DNA from: DATLNM01 sp035536775
GTDB taxonomy: Bacteria > Actinomycetota > CADDZG01 > WHSQ01
Reading direction: 5' to 3'
Length of the DNA: 52,570 bases
Assembly (NCBI GenBank): GCA_035536775.1
Contig: DATLNM010000049.1
Coordinates: forward strand, 1 to 52,570
The notes beneath the pieces are model-generated. The model searched no databases. It was not told where the DNA came from and was given only the letters and a program-made list of their open reading frames with translations. A program made the position numbers and the translations under genes. Positions 1 through 8,610 of the stretch are shown here, piece by piece. Position 1 is the first letter of the stretch, and the number at the start of each line of letters is the position of its first letter.

Positions 1-34
1 TCCCTCATCCTTCATCCCTCATCCCTATTTCTTC
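1..34. repeat. Short 7-bp tandem repeat after glnA
   Basis: A pyrimidine-rich run lies directly 3' of the glutamine synthetase stop codon. On the + strand it reads as about three imperfect copies of CCTCATC, followed by CCTATTT. It continues off the window edge, so its full length is unknown. It has no coding sense and is not a hairpin terminator. Confidence 0.5.
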
Positions 35-1459
35 TTAGATGTCGTAGTACATCGCGAACTCCAGCGGGTGCGGGCGCATCCGCAGCGGCTGAATCTCCTT
101 CTCGCGCTTGTAGGTGATCCAGCGCTCGATGAGTGTCGGCGTGAAGACGTCGCCCTTGAGCAGGAAGTCGTGGTCGGCTTCGAGCGCCGAGAGCGAGGCG
201 TCGAGCGAGCCCGGAAGGCTGGGCACGTCCTTCAGCTCCTCGGGCGAGAGGTCGTAGATGTCTTTGTCGAGCGGCTCGCCCGGATCAATCCGGTTCTGGA
301 CGCCGTCGAGTCCGGCCAGAAGCATCGCGGAGAAGGCGAGGTAGGGGTTGCACGACGCGTCGGGACAGCGGAACTCCAGACGCTTAGCTTTTGGTGACTT
401 CGAATAGACGGGGATGCGCACGGCCGCCGATCGGTTTCTTTGTGAATAGACGAGGTTGACGGGCGCCTCGTAACCCGGGACCAGCCGTTTGTAGGAGTTT
501 GTCGTGGGTGCGCATATGGCCAACAGCGCCGGTGCATGGGCCAACAGGCCCCCGATGTAATAGCGAGCAACATCCGCGAGGCCGGCATAACCGAGCTCAT
601 CGAAGAACAGTGGTTCGTCGTCCTTCCACAACGACTGATGCACATGCATCCCGGAGCCGTTGTCCTGAAAGATCGGCTTGGGCATAAAGGTCACGGTCTT
701 GCCGTGCTGCAGGGCGACGTTCTTCACCACGTATTTGTAGAGCAGCAAGCGGTCGGCAACCGAGAGCAGGGGGGCGAAGCCCATGTCGATCTCCGCCTGT
801 CCGGCGGTCCCAACCTCGTGGTGGTGGACCTCGACCGGGATGCCGAGTTCGCGAAGGCGAAGTGTCATCTCCGAGCGCATGTCTTGGTAATGGTCCATCG
901 GGGGGACCGGGAAATAGCCTTCTTTGTACCTGGGTTTGTATCCGAGGTTGTGCCCGCCCTCTTTCGCCCCCGAGTTCCATACTCCCTCGACCGCATCGAC
1001 GTGGTAGTAGCCGGAATGCTGGTTCTGATCGAAACGAATCGAGTCGAAGATGTAGAACTCGGCCTCGGGTCCGAAGTACGCGGTGTCGGCGATGCCGGTT
1101 CCCACGAGGTAGTCCTGCGCTTTACGCGCGATGTAGCGGGGGTCGCGTGTGTAGAACTCACCGGTTACGGGGTCCTTGACGAACGCGTTGATGATCAGCG
1201 TGGGGTGCTGGCGGAACGGGTCCATCACCGCGGTGTCCGGATCCGGCATCAGGATCATGTCGGATTCCTGGATCTCCTGGAACCCTCGGATCGAAGAACC
1301 GTCGAAGCCGAAGCCCTCTTCGAAGCCTTCCTCGGTGACCTCCTCGAACGGCATCGAGAAGTGCTGCATCAGACCCGGAAGGTCCGAGAACCTGATGTCG
1401 ACGAACTGTGCGTTGTTCTGCTGTCCGAGCTTTAGAACGTCGGACGCGCTAACTGCCAT
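35..1459 (-). CDS. glnA: Glutamine synthetase, type I
   Basis: The 474-residue product is a GSI-type glutamine synthetase, which makes glutamine from glutamate, ammonia and ATP in the cytoplasm. The beta-grasp N-terminus contains FVDIRFSDLPG. The catalytic domain shows FGPEAEFYIFD, the NGSGMHVHQSLW substrate loop and the RIPVYS..AKRLEFRCPD nucleotide and metal region. A tyrosine in KDIYDLSPEELK matches the adenylylation site of GSI-beta enzymes, so covalent control by an adenylyltransferase is likely. The start at 1459 is chosen for the GAGGAGGGG ribosome site just upstream and because MAVSASDV fits family N-termini. A start 12 codons earlier is possible but lacks such a site. Length is normal for the family. 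Confidence 0.97.
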   Translation of the reverse strand: MAVSASDVLKLGQQNNAQFVDIRFSDLPGLMQHFSMPFEEVTEEGFEEGFGFDGSSIRGFQEIQESDMILMPDPDTAVMDPFRQHPTLIINAFVKDPVTGEFYTRDPRYIARKAQDYLVGTGIADTAYFGPEAEFYIFDSIRFDQNQHSGYYHVDAVEGVWNSGAKEGGHNLGYKPRYKEGYFPVPPMDHYQDMRSEMTLRLRELGIPVEVHHHEVGTAGQAEIDMGFAPLLSVADRLLLYKYVVKNVALQHGKTVTFMPKPIFQDNGSGMHVHQSLWKDDEPLFFDELGYAGLADVARYYIGGLLAHAPALLAICAPTTNSYKRLVPGYEAPVNLVYSQRNRSAAVRIPVYSKSPKAKRLEFRCPDASCNPYLAFSAMLLAGLDGVQNRIDPGEPLDKDIYDLSPEELKDVPSLPGSLDASLSALEADHDFLLKGDVFTPTLIERWITYKREKEIQPLRMRPHPLEFAMYYDI

Positions 1460-1562
1460 TCGATCCCCTCCTCGAGTGCTGAACTTAGGGCGCACGCGCC
1501 CGGTGCTCTTGCACGATAGTTGCTTGCGGTTTCTCTTCTATTTCCTCAGTGTTACGAGCGGG

Positions 1563-2057
1563 TTACGCCCGGGCTCCGAGCCATGAATCGAGGCGTTCCG
1601 CTTCTTCGTCGTAGGCCTTCCTGAGCCCATCGACGATGACGCGTTCTACCTTGCCGCCATAAAGCGGAACCTTCACCTTGACCACGCCCGACGTCGACCG
1701 CTTCGTCCCGCCACCGTCGGGCGATAGTTCAATGGTGCCGTGTGCTTCGAGCAGCTCGCGCACGACCTCGGGATGGATAACCCAACCCCACGCGGAGACC
1801 TCCGGATCCCAAGTTGCCTCTTCGACCCACGCGGGTGGGCCGTCGCCGATGAACTTCCGGGCTGCGCCGAGATCGATCCCGAGCACGCATCGCACGCGCC
1901 GAACGGTTACGCCGCTCGGAGCTTCCTCTTGAGACAAGACCTCGCGACCTGCAAGTGCATCGAGGTCACTGAGCGTGCCTTGATACTCCAGATCGAGCAT
2001 CCCTTTCGCGACCTCCTCTAGCGGGCGGTCGAAGTGATGCTCGAAGCTGAAATCCAT
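1563..2057 (-). CDS. DUF2505 (SRPBCC-like) protein
   Basis: This 164-residue protein resembles the actinobacterial DUF2505 family, small START/SRPBCC-like proteins thought to hold a hydrophobic ligand. Supporting features are the N-terminus MDFSFEHHFDRPLEEV, the alternating strands in the middle (GVTVRRVRCVLGID) and the C-terminal helix VERVIVDGLRKAYDEEAERL. The ligand and role are unknown. Its ATG overlaps the TGA of the upstream surface-protein gene (TGATG), so the two are probably translated together and may act together at the envelope. No signal peptide or membrane segment is visible. The family call rests on recalled pattern, not on a search. Confidence 0.75.
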   Translation of the reverse strand: MDFSFEHHFDRPLEEVAKGMLDLEYQGTLSDLDALAGREVLSQEEAPSGVTVRRVRCVLGIDLGAARKFIGDGPPAWVEEATWDPEVSAWGWVIHPEVVRELLEAHGTIELSPDGGGTKRSTSGVVKVKVPLYGGKVERVIVDGLRKAYDEEAERLDSWLGARA

Positions 2058-3742
2058 CAGGCGTCGCCTTCAGGCTCCTTGCTCTGAGGCGGCGACGGCG
2101 GCGCCTTCCACATGCCGGAACCGCCGCCCGCGCGCCTTGGTCGGCGCGGTTCCGGGCGGGGCGCTCCCTCTGCATCGGACGCGCCGCCAGCTGGGTTGCT
2201 GGGTTCCGCGGCCTTCGGCGCCGGTGTTGACGGCGTGGTTGTGGAGGGCGTCTTCGCCCCGGTGGTCTTGGCGGGCGAGGTGGCACCGGTCGCAGCTCCC
2301 TTGCGACCCGAAGTCGGCGCTTGTGTCTTCGCACCCGTTGCTGCTGTGTCCGTCTTCGAGGTGTCCGTCTTGGAAGTTTCGGACGCGGTTCCGGTGGCCG
2401 GCTTCGCGGTCGAGGACGACCGCGTGGTCGTTTTCTTCGCTCGACTGGTCGGGCTCTTGCGCGTCGATTTCTTCGCGGTTCCTTTCGTTGCAGACGTCGA
2501 CGGCTTGGCTGCCGAACCGCTCGCCGGCTTGGTCTCGGGTTCGGGCTTGGCGCCGGCGGCCGCAGCGGCAACGGGCGTTTCGGCCTTGGGCGCCGCCGTG
2601 GGCTTTGGAGCGCGCGGGGCGGCCGGCTTTGACGGGCCGAGGATCTCGCTCGGACGCGGCCCGGTGCGGGCCGGCTTCGCGGCTGCACCGGCGGGGCGTG
2701 TCGCCCCAGGGGCCACACGGCCGCGCGCGGGTGACGGTACGGGAGCGGTTGCGCGCGACCCGGTCTTGGCTGCCGCGGCTGCTCCACCCACTGCGGGCGG
2801 CTGCGGTCGTTCCGGCGCGTCGGGCGCCTTGGCAGGCGCGTCCGGCGCCTTGGCGGGCGCGTCCGGCGCCTTGGCAGGCGCGCCCTTCGCCTGATCCTTC
2901 AGATAGTCCACGCCCTTGTCCCGCGCTGAATGTGACGGCGTCGGTGCAGGACGACGGGCGGTGTCTCGTCCAGGAGCGGTTTCGCGCCCTGCGTTACGGG
3001 CCGCGAGCTCCTTGTCTCTTCCTCCCCGCTCGCGGCCAGGACGCTCCGGGCGCGCGCCCTTGTCTCCTCGGCCGCCGCCGCCCTTGCCTGGCGGTGTCGT
3101 CCCGGCGGGCGCGGGTGTCGACCCCGAGCGCCGCAAGAGCATGAACACGATGATGCCGAGGAGCGCGAGGCCGACGATGATCACTCCGAGCGAGGCGTCA
3201 GTCTCGTCCTCCTCGTCTCCGGTCGCGACGGTGTCCTCATCAGGTGCCTCCGTCGTTTCTACTGGTTCGGGTGTGGGGGTGGGGGTCGGTTCGATCGTCG
3301 GCGTCGGATCGGGTTCGACCACCTCCACCGGCAGCGGAGCAGGGCGCTCTAACGTAAAGACCGCGTCCCACTCGTGCACACAACCCGTTTCAGGGGTGAC
3401 GTAGTCGTAATCGGCGGTAAGTGTCTCGCCGGAGAACGTCCCGTCGTAACTCTCCTTCTTGCTATCGAGGTCGATCGTCCCGTCGGGGAAGATCGGACCG
3501 CTTACGACGTCGCCCGTCGACGGCTGATCGATGGTCAACGTTCCTTCACCCGCGTTGATGTCGAACGTGAAGATGTAGTCATCGGTAAAGAAGGGGCCGT
3601 AGCCACAAGCCCCCCGTCCGTTCGTGAATTTCCCCTTGGCCTTGATGACCGTTTGCTGGGCGTTCGCCGGCGCCGCCAGGAAGCCGACCGCCAGGCACGC
3701 CGTAAGGACGGCGATCGATGAACCGCGGAACGTCTTGATCAC
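2057..3742 (-). CDS. Secreted, membrane-anchored protein with Ala/Pro/Lys-rich tail
   Basis: The family is not recognised. The 561-residue product has a signal peptide (VIKTFRGSS..., a hydrophobic core and an APANAQ cleavage site), a compact domain of about 130 residues rich in beta strands, and a PTPTPTPEPVE linker. A single membrane helix (ASLGVIIVGLALLGIIVFMLL) is followed by about 300 residues rich in Ala, Pro, Lys and Thr, including repeated APAKAPD units. The small domain would lie outside and the basic tail inside. The GTG at 3742 is chosen because GGAG lies 6 nt upstream. An ATG at 3757 is possible. The frame stays open to 4138, but that part runs against the divergent kinase gene. 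Confidence 0.7.
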   Translation of the reverse strand: MIKTFRGSSIAVLTACLAVGFLAAPANAQQTVIKAKGKFTNGRGACGYGPFFTDDYIFTFDINAGEGTLTIDQPSTGDVVSGPIFPDGTIDLDSKKESYDGTFSGETLTADYDYVTPETGCVHEWDAVFTLERPAPLPVEVVEPDPTPTIEPTPTPTPEPVETTEAPDEDTVATGDEEDETDASLGVIIVGLALLGIIVFMLLRRSGSTPAPAGTTPPGKGGGGRGDKGARPERPGRERGGRDKELAARNAGRETAPGRDTARRPAPTPSHSARDKGVDYLKDQAKGAPAKAPDAPAKAPDAPAKAPDAPERPQPPAVGGAAAAAKTGSRATAPVPSPARGRVAPGATRPAGAAAKPARTGPRPSEILGPSKPAAPRAPKPTAAPKAETPVAAAAAGAKPEPETKPASGSAAKPSTSATKGTAKKSTRKSPTSRAKKTTTRSSSTAKPATGTASETSKTDTSKTDTAATGAKTQAPTSGRKGAATGATSPAKTTGAKTPSTTTPSTPAPKAAEPSNPAGGASDAEGAPRPEPRRPRRAGGGSGMWKAPPSPPQSKEPEGDA

Positions 3743-3785
3743 AGCTTCTCCTGTCATCGCTGTCGCTTGGTTTCCCGACTCTCTA

Positions 3786-3791
3786 TAGCAT
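3786..3791 (+). promoter_or_regulatory. Probable -10 box (leaderless)
   Basis: TAGCAT ends 8 nt before the GTG at 3800. This spacing puts the transcription start at or near the start codon. It is the main reason for preferring that GTG to the TTG at 3767. No convincing -35 box is seen. Confidence 0.45.
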
Positions 3792-3799
3792 CGCTGAAC

Positions 3800-4708
3800 G
3801 TGGAACAGGTGCTCTTGATTGTCAATGCTCGAGCCGGATCGGTATCCAACCGTACGCGAGAGGTCATCGCAAAGGCTCTCGCGGCCGATTTCAAGCTCGA
3901 GGTGGCAGACACAACCCACCGTAACCATGCGATCGAGCTCGGTCGAGACGCCGTGGATCGAGGCTTCGACGCGGTCCTTGCGTTCGGGGGGGATGGGACG
4001 GTCAACGAAGCCGCGCAGGCGTTGGTGGGGTCGGATGTCGCGCTCGGGGTCCTGCCCGGAGGCTCGACCAACGTGCTTGCCCGATCGACCGGTGTCCCGA
4101 GGGACCCCGTTGAGGCAACTGCGTTCGTCGCCGCCCACCTCCGGAGCGGAGCCCGGCGTCGCATCAACGTCGGACGGCTGAACGACCGCTACTTCCTCTT
4201 CTCGGCGGGGATGGGCCTGGACGCCGAGGTCGTGAAGCGGGTCGAGGCCGACCCCGAGGGCAAGCGCCGGTCCGCCGAATGGACGTTTATGAGGAACGCA
4301 GTCGGCGCAGGCTTCTCGAAGTTCCGCGGAGCCGCTCCGGGGATCACCGTCGAGGTCCCCGGGGAGCCGTCGACCCGCGCGCTGTTCGCCATCTGCTGCA
4401 ATGCGCGGCCGTTCACCTATTTCAAGCGGTGGCCGGTCGACGCTTGTCCGGGCGCGGCACTCGACAAGGGTCTCGACCTACTCACGCTCGATCGGGTCAG
4501 GACCTCGACGATCCCCCGCATCGCGTGGTCGGTGTTCGTCACGCGCTCACACCCGCGGTGGAAGAAGAGCCGGTACTGGCACGACATCGACGGGGCATCC
4601 CTGACGCCTGACGCCCCGACCCCAGTGCAGGTCGACGGCGATTACATCGGTGACTTGGCCGGCGCGGCGATCGCGCTCGTGCCCGCAGCCCTCGACCTCC
4701 TCGTCTGA
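3800..4708 (+). CDS. Diacylglycerol/sphingosine kinase-like protein (LCB5/DgkB family)
   Basis: The 302-residue product is a DAGK-catalytic-domain protein. Its N-terminus VLLIVNARAGS and the loop FGGDGTVNEAAQAL form the family's nucleotide site, followed by GVLPGGSTNVLAR. Such proteins phosphorylate lipid hydroxyls; the exact lipid cannot be read from sequence. The C-terminal beta-sandwich ends with PVQVDGDYIGD, typical of the family. The gene is divergent from the surface-protein gene, with under 60 bp between the starts. The GTG at 3800 has a TAGCAT box 8 nt before it and no Shine-Dalgarno sequence. A TTG at 3767 would add 11 residues. Confidence 0.9.
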   Translation: MEQVLLIVNARAGSVSNRTREVIAKALAADFKLEVADTTHRNHAIELGRDAVDRGFDAVLAFGGDGTVNEAAQALVGSDVALGVLPGGSTNVLARSTGVPRDPVEATAFVAAHLRSGARRRINVGRLNDRYFLFSAGMGLDAEVVKRVEADPEGKRRSAEWTFMRNAVGAGFSKFRGAAPGITVEVPGEPSTRALFAICCNARPFTYFKRWPVDACPGAALDKGLDLLTLDRVRTSTIPRIAWSVFVTRSHPRWKKSRYWHDIDGASLTPDAPTPVQVDGDYIGDLAGAAIALVPAALDLLV

Positions 4709-4796
4709 ACCGAGAACGCGACGGGGGCGGACCCTCCTATCGCTTAACCTAGGTGCGCAGCTCGGCTCCGGGCTGCGTGGCGACCTAGGAGACCTC

Positions 4797-5966
4797 ATGA
4801 CTGTTCCTTCGAGAGAAGAGATCTCGGCCGTCCTCGGCGAGATCCAAGACCCCGAGCTGCACCGGGGACTGAATGAGCTGAACATGGTGCGCGATATCCG
4901 GATCGATGGTCCCGACGTCGCCGTGCTCATCGCGCTGACGATCCCAGGGTGCCCTCTCAAGTCGTTCTTCCTCGAGGTCATCCCCGCCAAGCTCAAAGAG
5001 AAGTACCCGTCGATCCGCGATGTGGACGTTCAGCTCACATCGATGACCGACGAAGAGCGCCAAGCGCTGATCGGTGGGCTGCGCGGCGTCACGCCGGCGC
5101 CGTTCGCCCGCAGCGACTCCCCGACGCAGGTCATCGCGGTCGGATCGGGCAAGGGCGGCGTAGGGAAGTCGACGACGACCGTCAACGTCGCCGTGGCGCT
5201 GGCGAAGCTGGGCCACAAGGTCGGGTTGCTCGACGCCGACGTGTGGGGTTTCTCGATCCCGAGGATGCTCGGCATCACCGAGCGCCCAACGATCGTAGAA
5301 GACATGATCATGCCGCCCGAGGTCTTCGGCGTGAAGGTCGTATCGATCGGCCTCTTCACGACCGAGGACAACCCCGTGGTTTGGAGGGGCCCGATGCTGC
5401 ACAAGGCGCTGCAGCAGTTCCTCTCCGACGTCCACTGGGACGAGCCCGACTACCTCCTGGTCGACCTTCCACCGGGCACCGGGGATGTCTCGATCTCGAT
5501 CGCCCAATTCCTTCCCGGAGCCGGGATGGTCATCGTCACCACCCCTCAAGCGGTTGCCGAGAAGGTCGCGCAGCGCGCCGGTTTCATGGCCGAGAAGACC
5601 GGCCTCGAGGTCACCGGTGTCATCGAGAACATGTCCTACTTCCGGGGCAATGACGGCGTCGACTACCGGATCTTCGGAGAGGGGGGCGGCAGCACACTCG
5701 CTGAAAAGCTTGGAGTGCCGCTGCTCGGTGAGATCCCGATCGACCCGCAGCTTCGCGAGCTCGCCGATCGAGGCATCCCGATCGTCCTCGAGAACCCCGA
5801 CAGCGAGGTCGCGCAGGCGCTCGAGGCAAGTGCCAAGGAGCTCGTCAACCTGCTCCCCCCGAAGGAGCGTTCGGCGCGCCGGATCTCCTTGCCCCTCGCG
5901 ATGGTGGGGGGCTCGGGGCATGGTCACGAGGGCCATGCCCACGGACATCACGGACACCAGCACTAG
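4797..5966 (+). CDS. mrp: Mrp/NBP35-family Fe-S cluster carrier ATPase
   Basis: The 389-residue product has an N-terminal MIP18 (DUF59) domain (residues about 5-85, containing IQDPELHRGLNEL) and a P-loop ATPase with the deviant Walker A GSGKGGVGKST, then DADVWGFSIPRMLG and VDLPPGTGDV. Mrp/ApbC proteins bind and pass on Fe-S clusters. The C-terminal CxxC of many homologues is absent: the segment after IENMSYF reads RGNDGVDYRIFGEGGG, as in several actinobacterial Mrp proteins. The last 15 residues are rich in His and Gly (GHEGHAHGHHGHQH), a possible metal-binding tail. The start at 4797 has AGGAG 5 nt upstream. An 8-bp palindrome ACCTAGGT sits at 4747-4754 in the leader. Confidence 0.93.
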   Translation: MTVPSREEISAVLGEIQDPELHRGLNELNMVRDIRIDGPDVAVLIALTIPGCPLKSFFLEVIPAKLKEKYPSIRDVDVQLTSMTDEERQALIGGLRGVTPAPFARSDSPTQVIAVGSGKGGVGKSTTTVNVAVALAKLGHKVGLLDADVWGFSIPRMLGITERPTIVEDMIMPPEVFGVKVVSIGLFTTEDNPVVWRGPMLHKALQQFLSDVHWDEPDYLLVDLPPGTGDVSISIAQFLPGAGMVIVTTPQAVAEKVAQRAGFMAEKTGLEVTGVIENMSYFRGNDGVDYRIFGEGGGSTLAEKLGVPLLGEIPIDPQLRELADRGIPIVLENPDSEVAQALEASAKELVNLLPPKERSARRISLPLAMVGGSGHGHEGHAHGHHGHQH

Positions 5967-5976
5967 CCGCTTCCGC

Positions 5977-6534
5977 GTGAAGATCTATACCAAGCGTGGG
6001 GACGACGGCACCACAGGACTTCTCTACGGAGGTCGCGTCCGAAAGGACGACCACAGGACCGACGTCTACGGGACGCTCGACGAGGCCGTCTCGGCTCTAG
6101 GTATCGCACGCGCCGGTGGCTTGACCCCCAGGGTCGAGGACATCGTCATCCGCATCCAACGCGAGATGTTCATCGCCGGCGCCGAGCTGGCCACGGCCGC
6201 GGAGAACCGCGATCGCCTTGAACCGGGGGTGTCACGGGTGACACCGGAGATGGCCCTGCAGGCCGAAGCCGACATCGACGCGTTGCTCGAGGAGCATCCT
6301 CTTCCTCAGGAGTTCGTCCTGCCCGGCGAGACGATGGGCTCAGCGGGCCTCGATCTCGCCCGCAGCACGGTCCGCCGAGCCGAGCGTCTCGCCGTAACGA
6401 TGGATGCCGCGGGAGCGGTCGCCGACCCTGAAGTCCTCCGCTACCTGAACCGGGTGTCGGACCTTCTGTTCGCTCTCGCTCGTTACCAGGAGGCCGAGCA
6501 AGGCCGGCGGGCGATGCCGTCGCGGGATCGTTGA
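5977..6534 (+). CDS. PduO-type cob(I)alamin adenosyltransferase
   Basis: The 185-residue product transfers adenosyl from ATP to cob(I)alamin to make adenosylcobalamin. The PduO-type N-terminus KIYTKRGDDGTTGLLYGGR is the ATP-binding loop. Later motifs include VYGTLDEAVSALG and the C-terminal helices RSTVRRAERLAV and LRYLNRVSDLLFALAR, where the arginine and asparagine contact nucleotide and corrin in this family. The start is the GTG at 5977, eight nucleotides after the end of the mrp codons. The stop overlaps the TTG start of the next gene, so mrp, this gene and the NUDIX gene probably form one operon. Confidence 0.93.
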   Translation: MKIYTKRGDDGTTGLLYGGRVRKDDHRTDVYGTLDEAVSALGIARAGGLTPRVEDIVIRIQREMFIAGAELATAAENRDRLEPGVSRVTPEMALQAEADIDALLEEHPLPQEFVLPGETMGSAGLDLARSTVRRAERLAVTMDAAGAVADPEVLRYLNRVSDLLFALARYQEAEQGRRAMPSRDR

Positions 6535-7034
6535 GAGCTTTCAAGCACTGCCCCACGTGTGGCTCGAAGCTGGGGGAGCCGACGGGAGAGGGCGGCGCCC
6601 GGTGCGATGAGTGCGACCGGTTGTGGCATTGGAATCCGGCCCCCACGGTCGGGTGCGTGATCGTCCAGGACGATCGGGCCCTCCTTACTGTCAGAGCCAG
6701 GGAGCCCGAGAAGGGCAAGGTCGACATCCCGGGGGGATTCCTCGAGCCTGGGGAGGATCCGATCGCCGGCCTCAAGCGCGAGCTCCGCGAGGAGCTCGGT
6801 GTGGACGTGGAGGCGACCGTGTCGGATTGCCTCACGATGACACCTCACGAATATGGCGAGCGCGGGGACTTCGTCCTGGCGCTCGGTTTCCGCGCGCGGC
6901 TCGTGGCGGGAGACCCTCAGCCGTCCGACGACGTCGAGGCGATCCGGTGGATCGGCCGGGGCGAGCTCGAGGATGTCGATTTCGCGTGGGAGCACGACCG
7001 CGAGCTGGTACGTATGGTGCTGACCGGCGGATAG
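6531..7034 (+). CDS. NUDIX hydrolase with N-terminal zinc ribbon
   Basis: The 167-residue product has a CPTCG...CDEC zinc ribbon (residues 7-30) followed by a NUDIX domain. The NUDIX box is complete: GGFLEPGEDPIAG followed by LKRELREELGV. Zinc-ribbon NUDIX proteins include NudC-type NADH pyrophosphatases and ADP-ribose hydrolases, but the substrate cannot be assigned here. Translation probably starts at the TTG at 6531, whose TTGA overlaps the stop of the adenosyltransferase gene, a coupled arrangement. No other start codon precedes the zinc ribbon. Confidence 0.88.
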   Translation: MRAFKHCPTCGSKLGEPTGEGGARCDECDRLWHWNPAPTVGCVIVQDDRALLTVRAREPEKGKVDIPGGFLEPGEDPIAGLKRELREELGVDVEATVSDCLTMTPHEYGERGDFVLALGFRARLVAGDPQPSDDVEAIRWIGRGELEDVDFAWEHDRELVRMVLTGG

Positions 7035-7047
7035 GGAGGAGAGCGGT

Positions 7048-7416
7048 ATGGACGATCGCGAGCAGGCACAGATCCTCGGCCTTGTCCGACTGGTCGCGGG
7101 GCTTGCAACTTTCCTCATGCCTCGCACGGTCGCGAAGCTGTGGCTGGGAGATCGTGCCGACTCGTCGGTCGCGCGGGTTGCGCTGCGGGGAGTGGGCGTA
7201 AGGGACGCAGCCATCGGAACGGGGCTGTTGCTGGCGCTCGAAGACGGCGGGAAGCAGGCGCGCCCTTGGCTCCAAGCCGGAGCGTTAGTTGACGCGGCCG
7301 ACAGCTGGAACGTCCTCGTCGATGGTGAGATGCCGCTCCTACGCCGGCTTATCTCGGCGGGGGCAACGGGCGCGTTCGCGTGGTGGGGGCTGATGGTCTC
7401 CGAACGGGTCGACTGA
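7048..7416 (+). CDS. Small membrane protein, DUF4267-like
   Basis: The 122-residue product has three or four hydrophobic segments (for example LVRLVAGLATFLMP and GVGVRDAAIGTGLLLALE) and the pattern GVRDAAIG, seen in DUF4267-type proteins. Function is unknown. AGGGAGGAGAG lies just before the ATG at 7048, a clear ribosome site. It follows the NUDIX stop by 13 nt and so probably belongs to the same transcript. Confidence 0.7.
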   Translation: MDDREQAQILGLVRLVAGLATFLMPRTVAKLWLGDRADSSVARVALRGVGVRDAAIGTGLLLALEDGGKQARPWLQAGALVDAADSWNVLVDGEMPLLRRLISAGATGAFAWWGLMVSERVD

Positions 7417-7452
7417 GGTCTGTACATGAGCCTTCCCGGGGTGATGGTCTAG

Positions 7453-8607
7453 ATGGACTTCCTGCACTCCGATGAGCAGATCGAGTTCTACGAGTCGGTC
7501 AAGGCCTTCGCCGCCGACGTGGTTGAGCCGGGGGCGCACGACCGGGACGTCGAGGGTCGGTTCGATCGCGACATCTGGGCGAAGTTGGGCGAGTTCGGCT
7601 TGCTCGGCCTTCCGATCCCTGAGGAGTACGGGGGGTCAGGCGCCGATATCGTCACGACTTGCCTGGCACTCGAGGCTCTTGCCGAGGGTGGTCACGACGC
7701 CGGCCTTGGGCTCTCCCTCGGAGCGCACATCACGATCGGCACCGTGCCCATCTGGCTCCGTGGGACCGAGGAGCAGAAGCGCAGATACCTGCCCAAGCTG
7801 TGCTCCGGGGAGGCGATCGGGGCGATGGCGATCACCGAACCGGAGGCTGGATCCGACGCTGCAGCCATCAAGTGCAGGGCGGTGCGCGACGGCGACTCGT
7901 GGGTCCTGAACGGGCAGAAGATCTTCATCACCAATGGGTCCATCGCCGATTCGGTCATAGTCATCGCCGTGTCGGACCCCGACGCGGGGGCCGGAGCCGG
8001 CGTCACGGCGTTCATCGTCGACACCGACAATCCAGGGTTTTCGGTGGGGCGAGACCTCGACAAGATGGGGACCCGCTCCTCACCTCTCTCGCTGCTCCAC
8101 TTCGACGATTGCCGGGTCCCCGGGGATGCGGTGCTCGGGGCCGAAGGCGCGGCGCTCTGGCAGATCGCGTTCGAGTGCTTCGACTGGGAGCGCACCGTCA
8201 TGATCGCCTCGTCCATCGGCGGCATGAAGGCGTCGCTTACGGATTCGATCGCCTACGCCAAGGAGCGCGTCGCGTTCGGGCGGCCGATCGCCCGTCACCA
8301 GGCGATCCAGCACAAGATTGCCGAGATGAAGGCCTACCTCGATGCGGCGCGCCTCGTCCTCTACAAAGCTGCGTGGCTCAAGCAGGAGGGCCATCCCCAC
8401 CAGCTCGAGGCGAGCGTCGCCAAGCTCTTCGTCGCCGAGGCCGCCATGCGCAACGCCATCGAGGCGACTCAGATCTTCGGCGGCTACGGCTACATCAAGG
8501 AGTACCCGGTGGAGCGCGCAATGCGCGACGCAAAGCTCATCTCGATCGGCGGCGGGACCTCCGAGATCCAGAAGATGATCATCGCCCGGGAGCTCCTGGA
8601 CGGCTGA
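7453..8607 (+). CDS. Acyl-CoA dehydrogenase
   Basis: The 384-residue flavoenzyme oxidises an acyl-CoA to the 2,3-enoyl-CoA and passes electrons to ETF. The N-terminal helical domain begins MDFLHSDEQIEFYESV. The middle domain has AITEPEAGSDAAAI (FAD and substrate) and WVLNGQKIFITNG. The C-terminal domain has RVAFGRPIARHQAIQ and IFGGYGYIKEYPVER. At the usual catalytic Glu site it reads IGGGTSEI (Gly), and a Glu is present in DWERTVMI, the isovaleryl/long-chain type position. Substrate length is not deducible. It is the first of three acyl-CoA dehydrogenases here. Confidence 0.95.
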   Translation: MDFLHSDEQIEFYESVKAFAADVVEPGAHDRDVEGRFDRDIWAKLGEFGLLGLPIPEEYGGSGADIVTTCLALEALAEGGHDAGLGLSLGAHITIGTVPIWLRGTEEQKRRYLPKLCSGEAIGAMAITEPEAGSDAAAIKCRAVRDGDSWVLNGQKIFITNGSIADSVIVIAVSDPDAGAGAGVTAFIVDTDNPGFSVGRDLDKMGTRSSPLSLLHFDDCRVPGDAVLGAEGAALWQIAFECFDWERTVMIASSIGGMKASLTDSIAYAKERVAFGRPIARHQAIQHKIAEMKAYLDAARLVLYKAAWLKQEGHPHQLEASVAKLFVAEAAMRNAIEATQIFGGYGYIKEYPVERAMRDAKLISIGGGTSEIQKMIIARELLDG

Positions 8608-8610
8608 GCC

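Noticed and set aside
536..1435. 299-residue open frame antisense to glnA
   Set aside because: It lies wholly within glnA, has no recognisable motif and results from the GC-rich third positions of the true gene.
3743..4138. N-terminal extension of the surface protein
   Set aside because: The extra 130 or so codons are antisense to the kinase gene and precede a complete signal peptide with its own ribosome site.
4785..5963. 392-residue open frame antisense to mrp
   Set aside because: Same reason: mrp is intact on the + strand, and the antisense product shows only His/Asp/Arg-rich composition.
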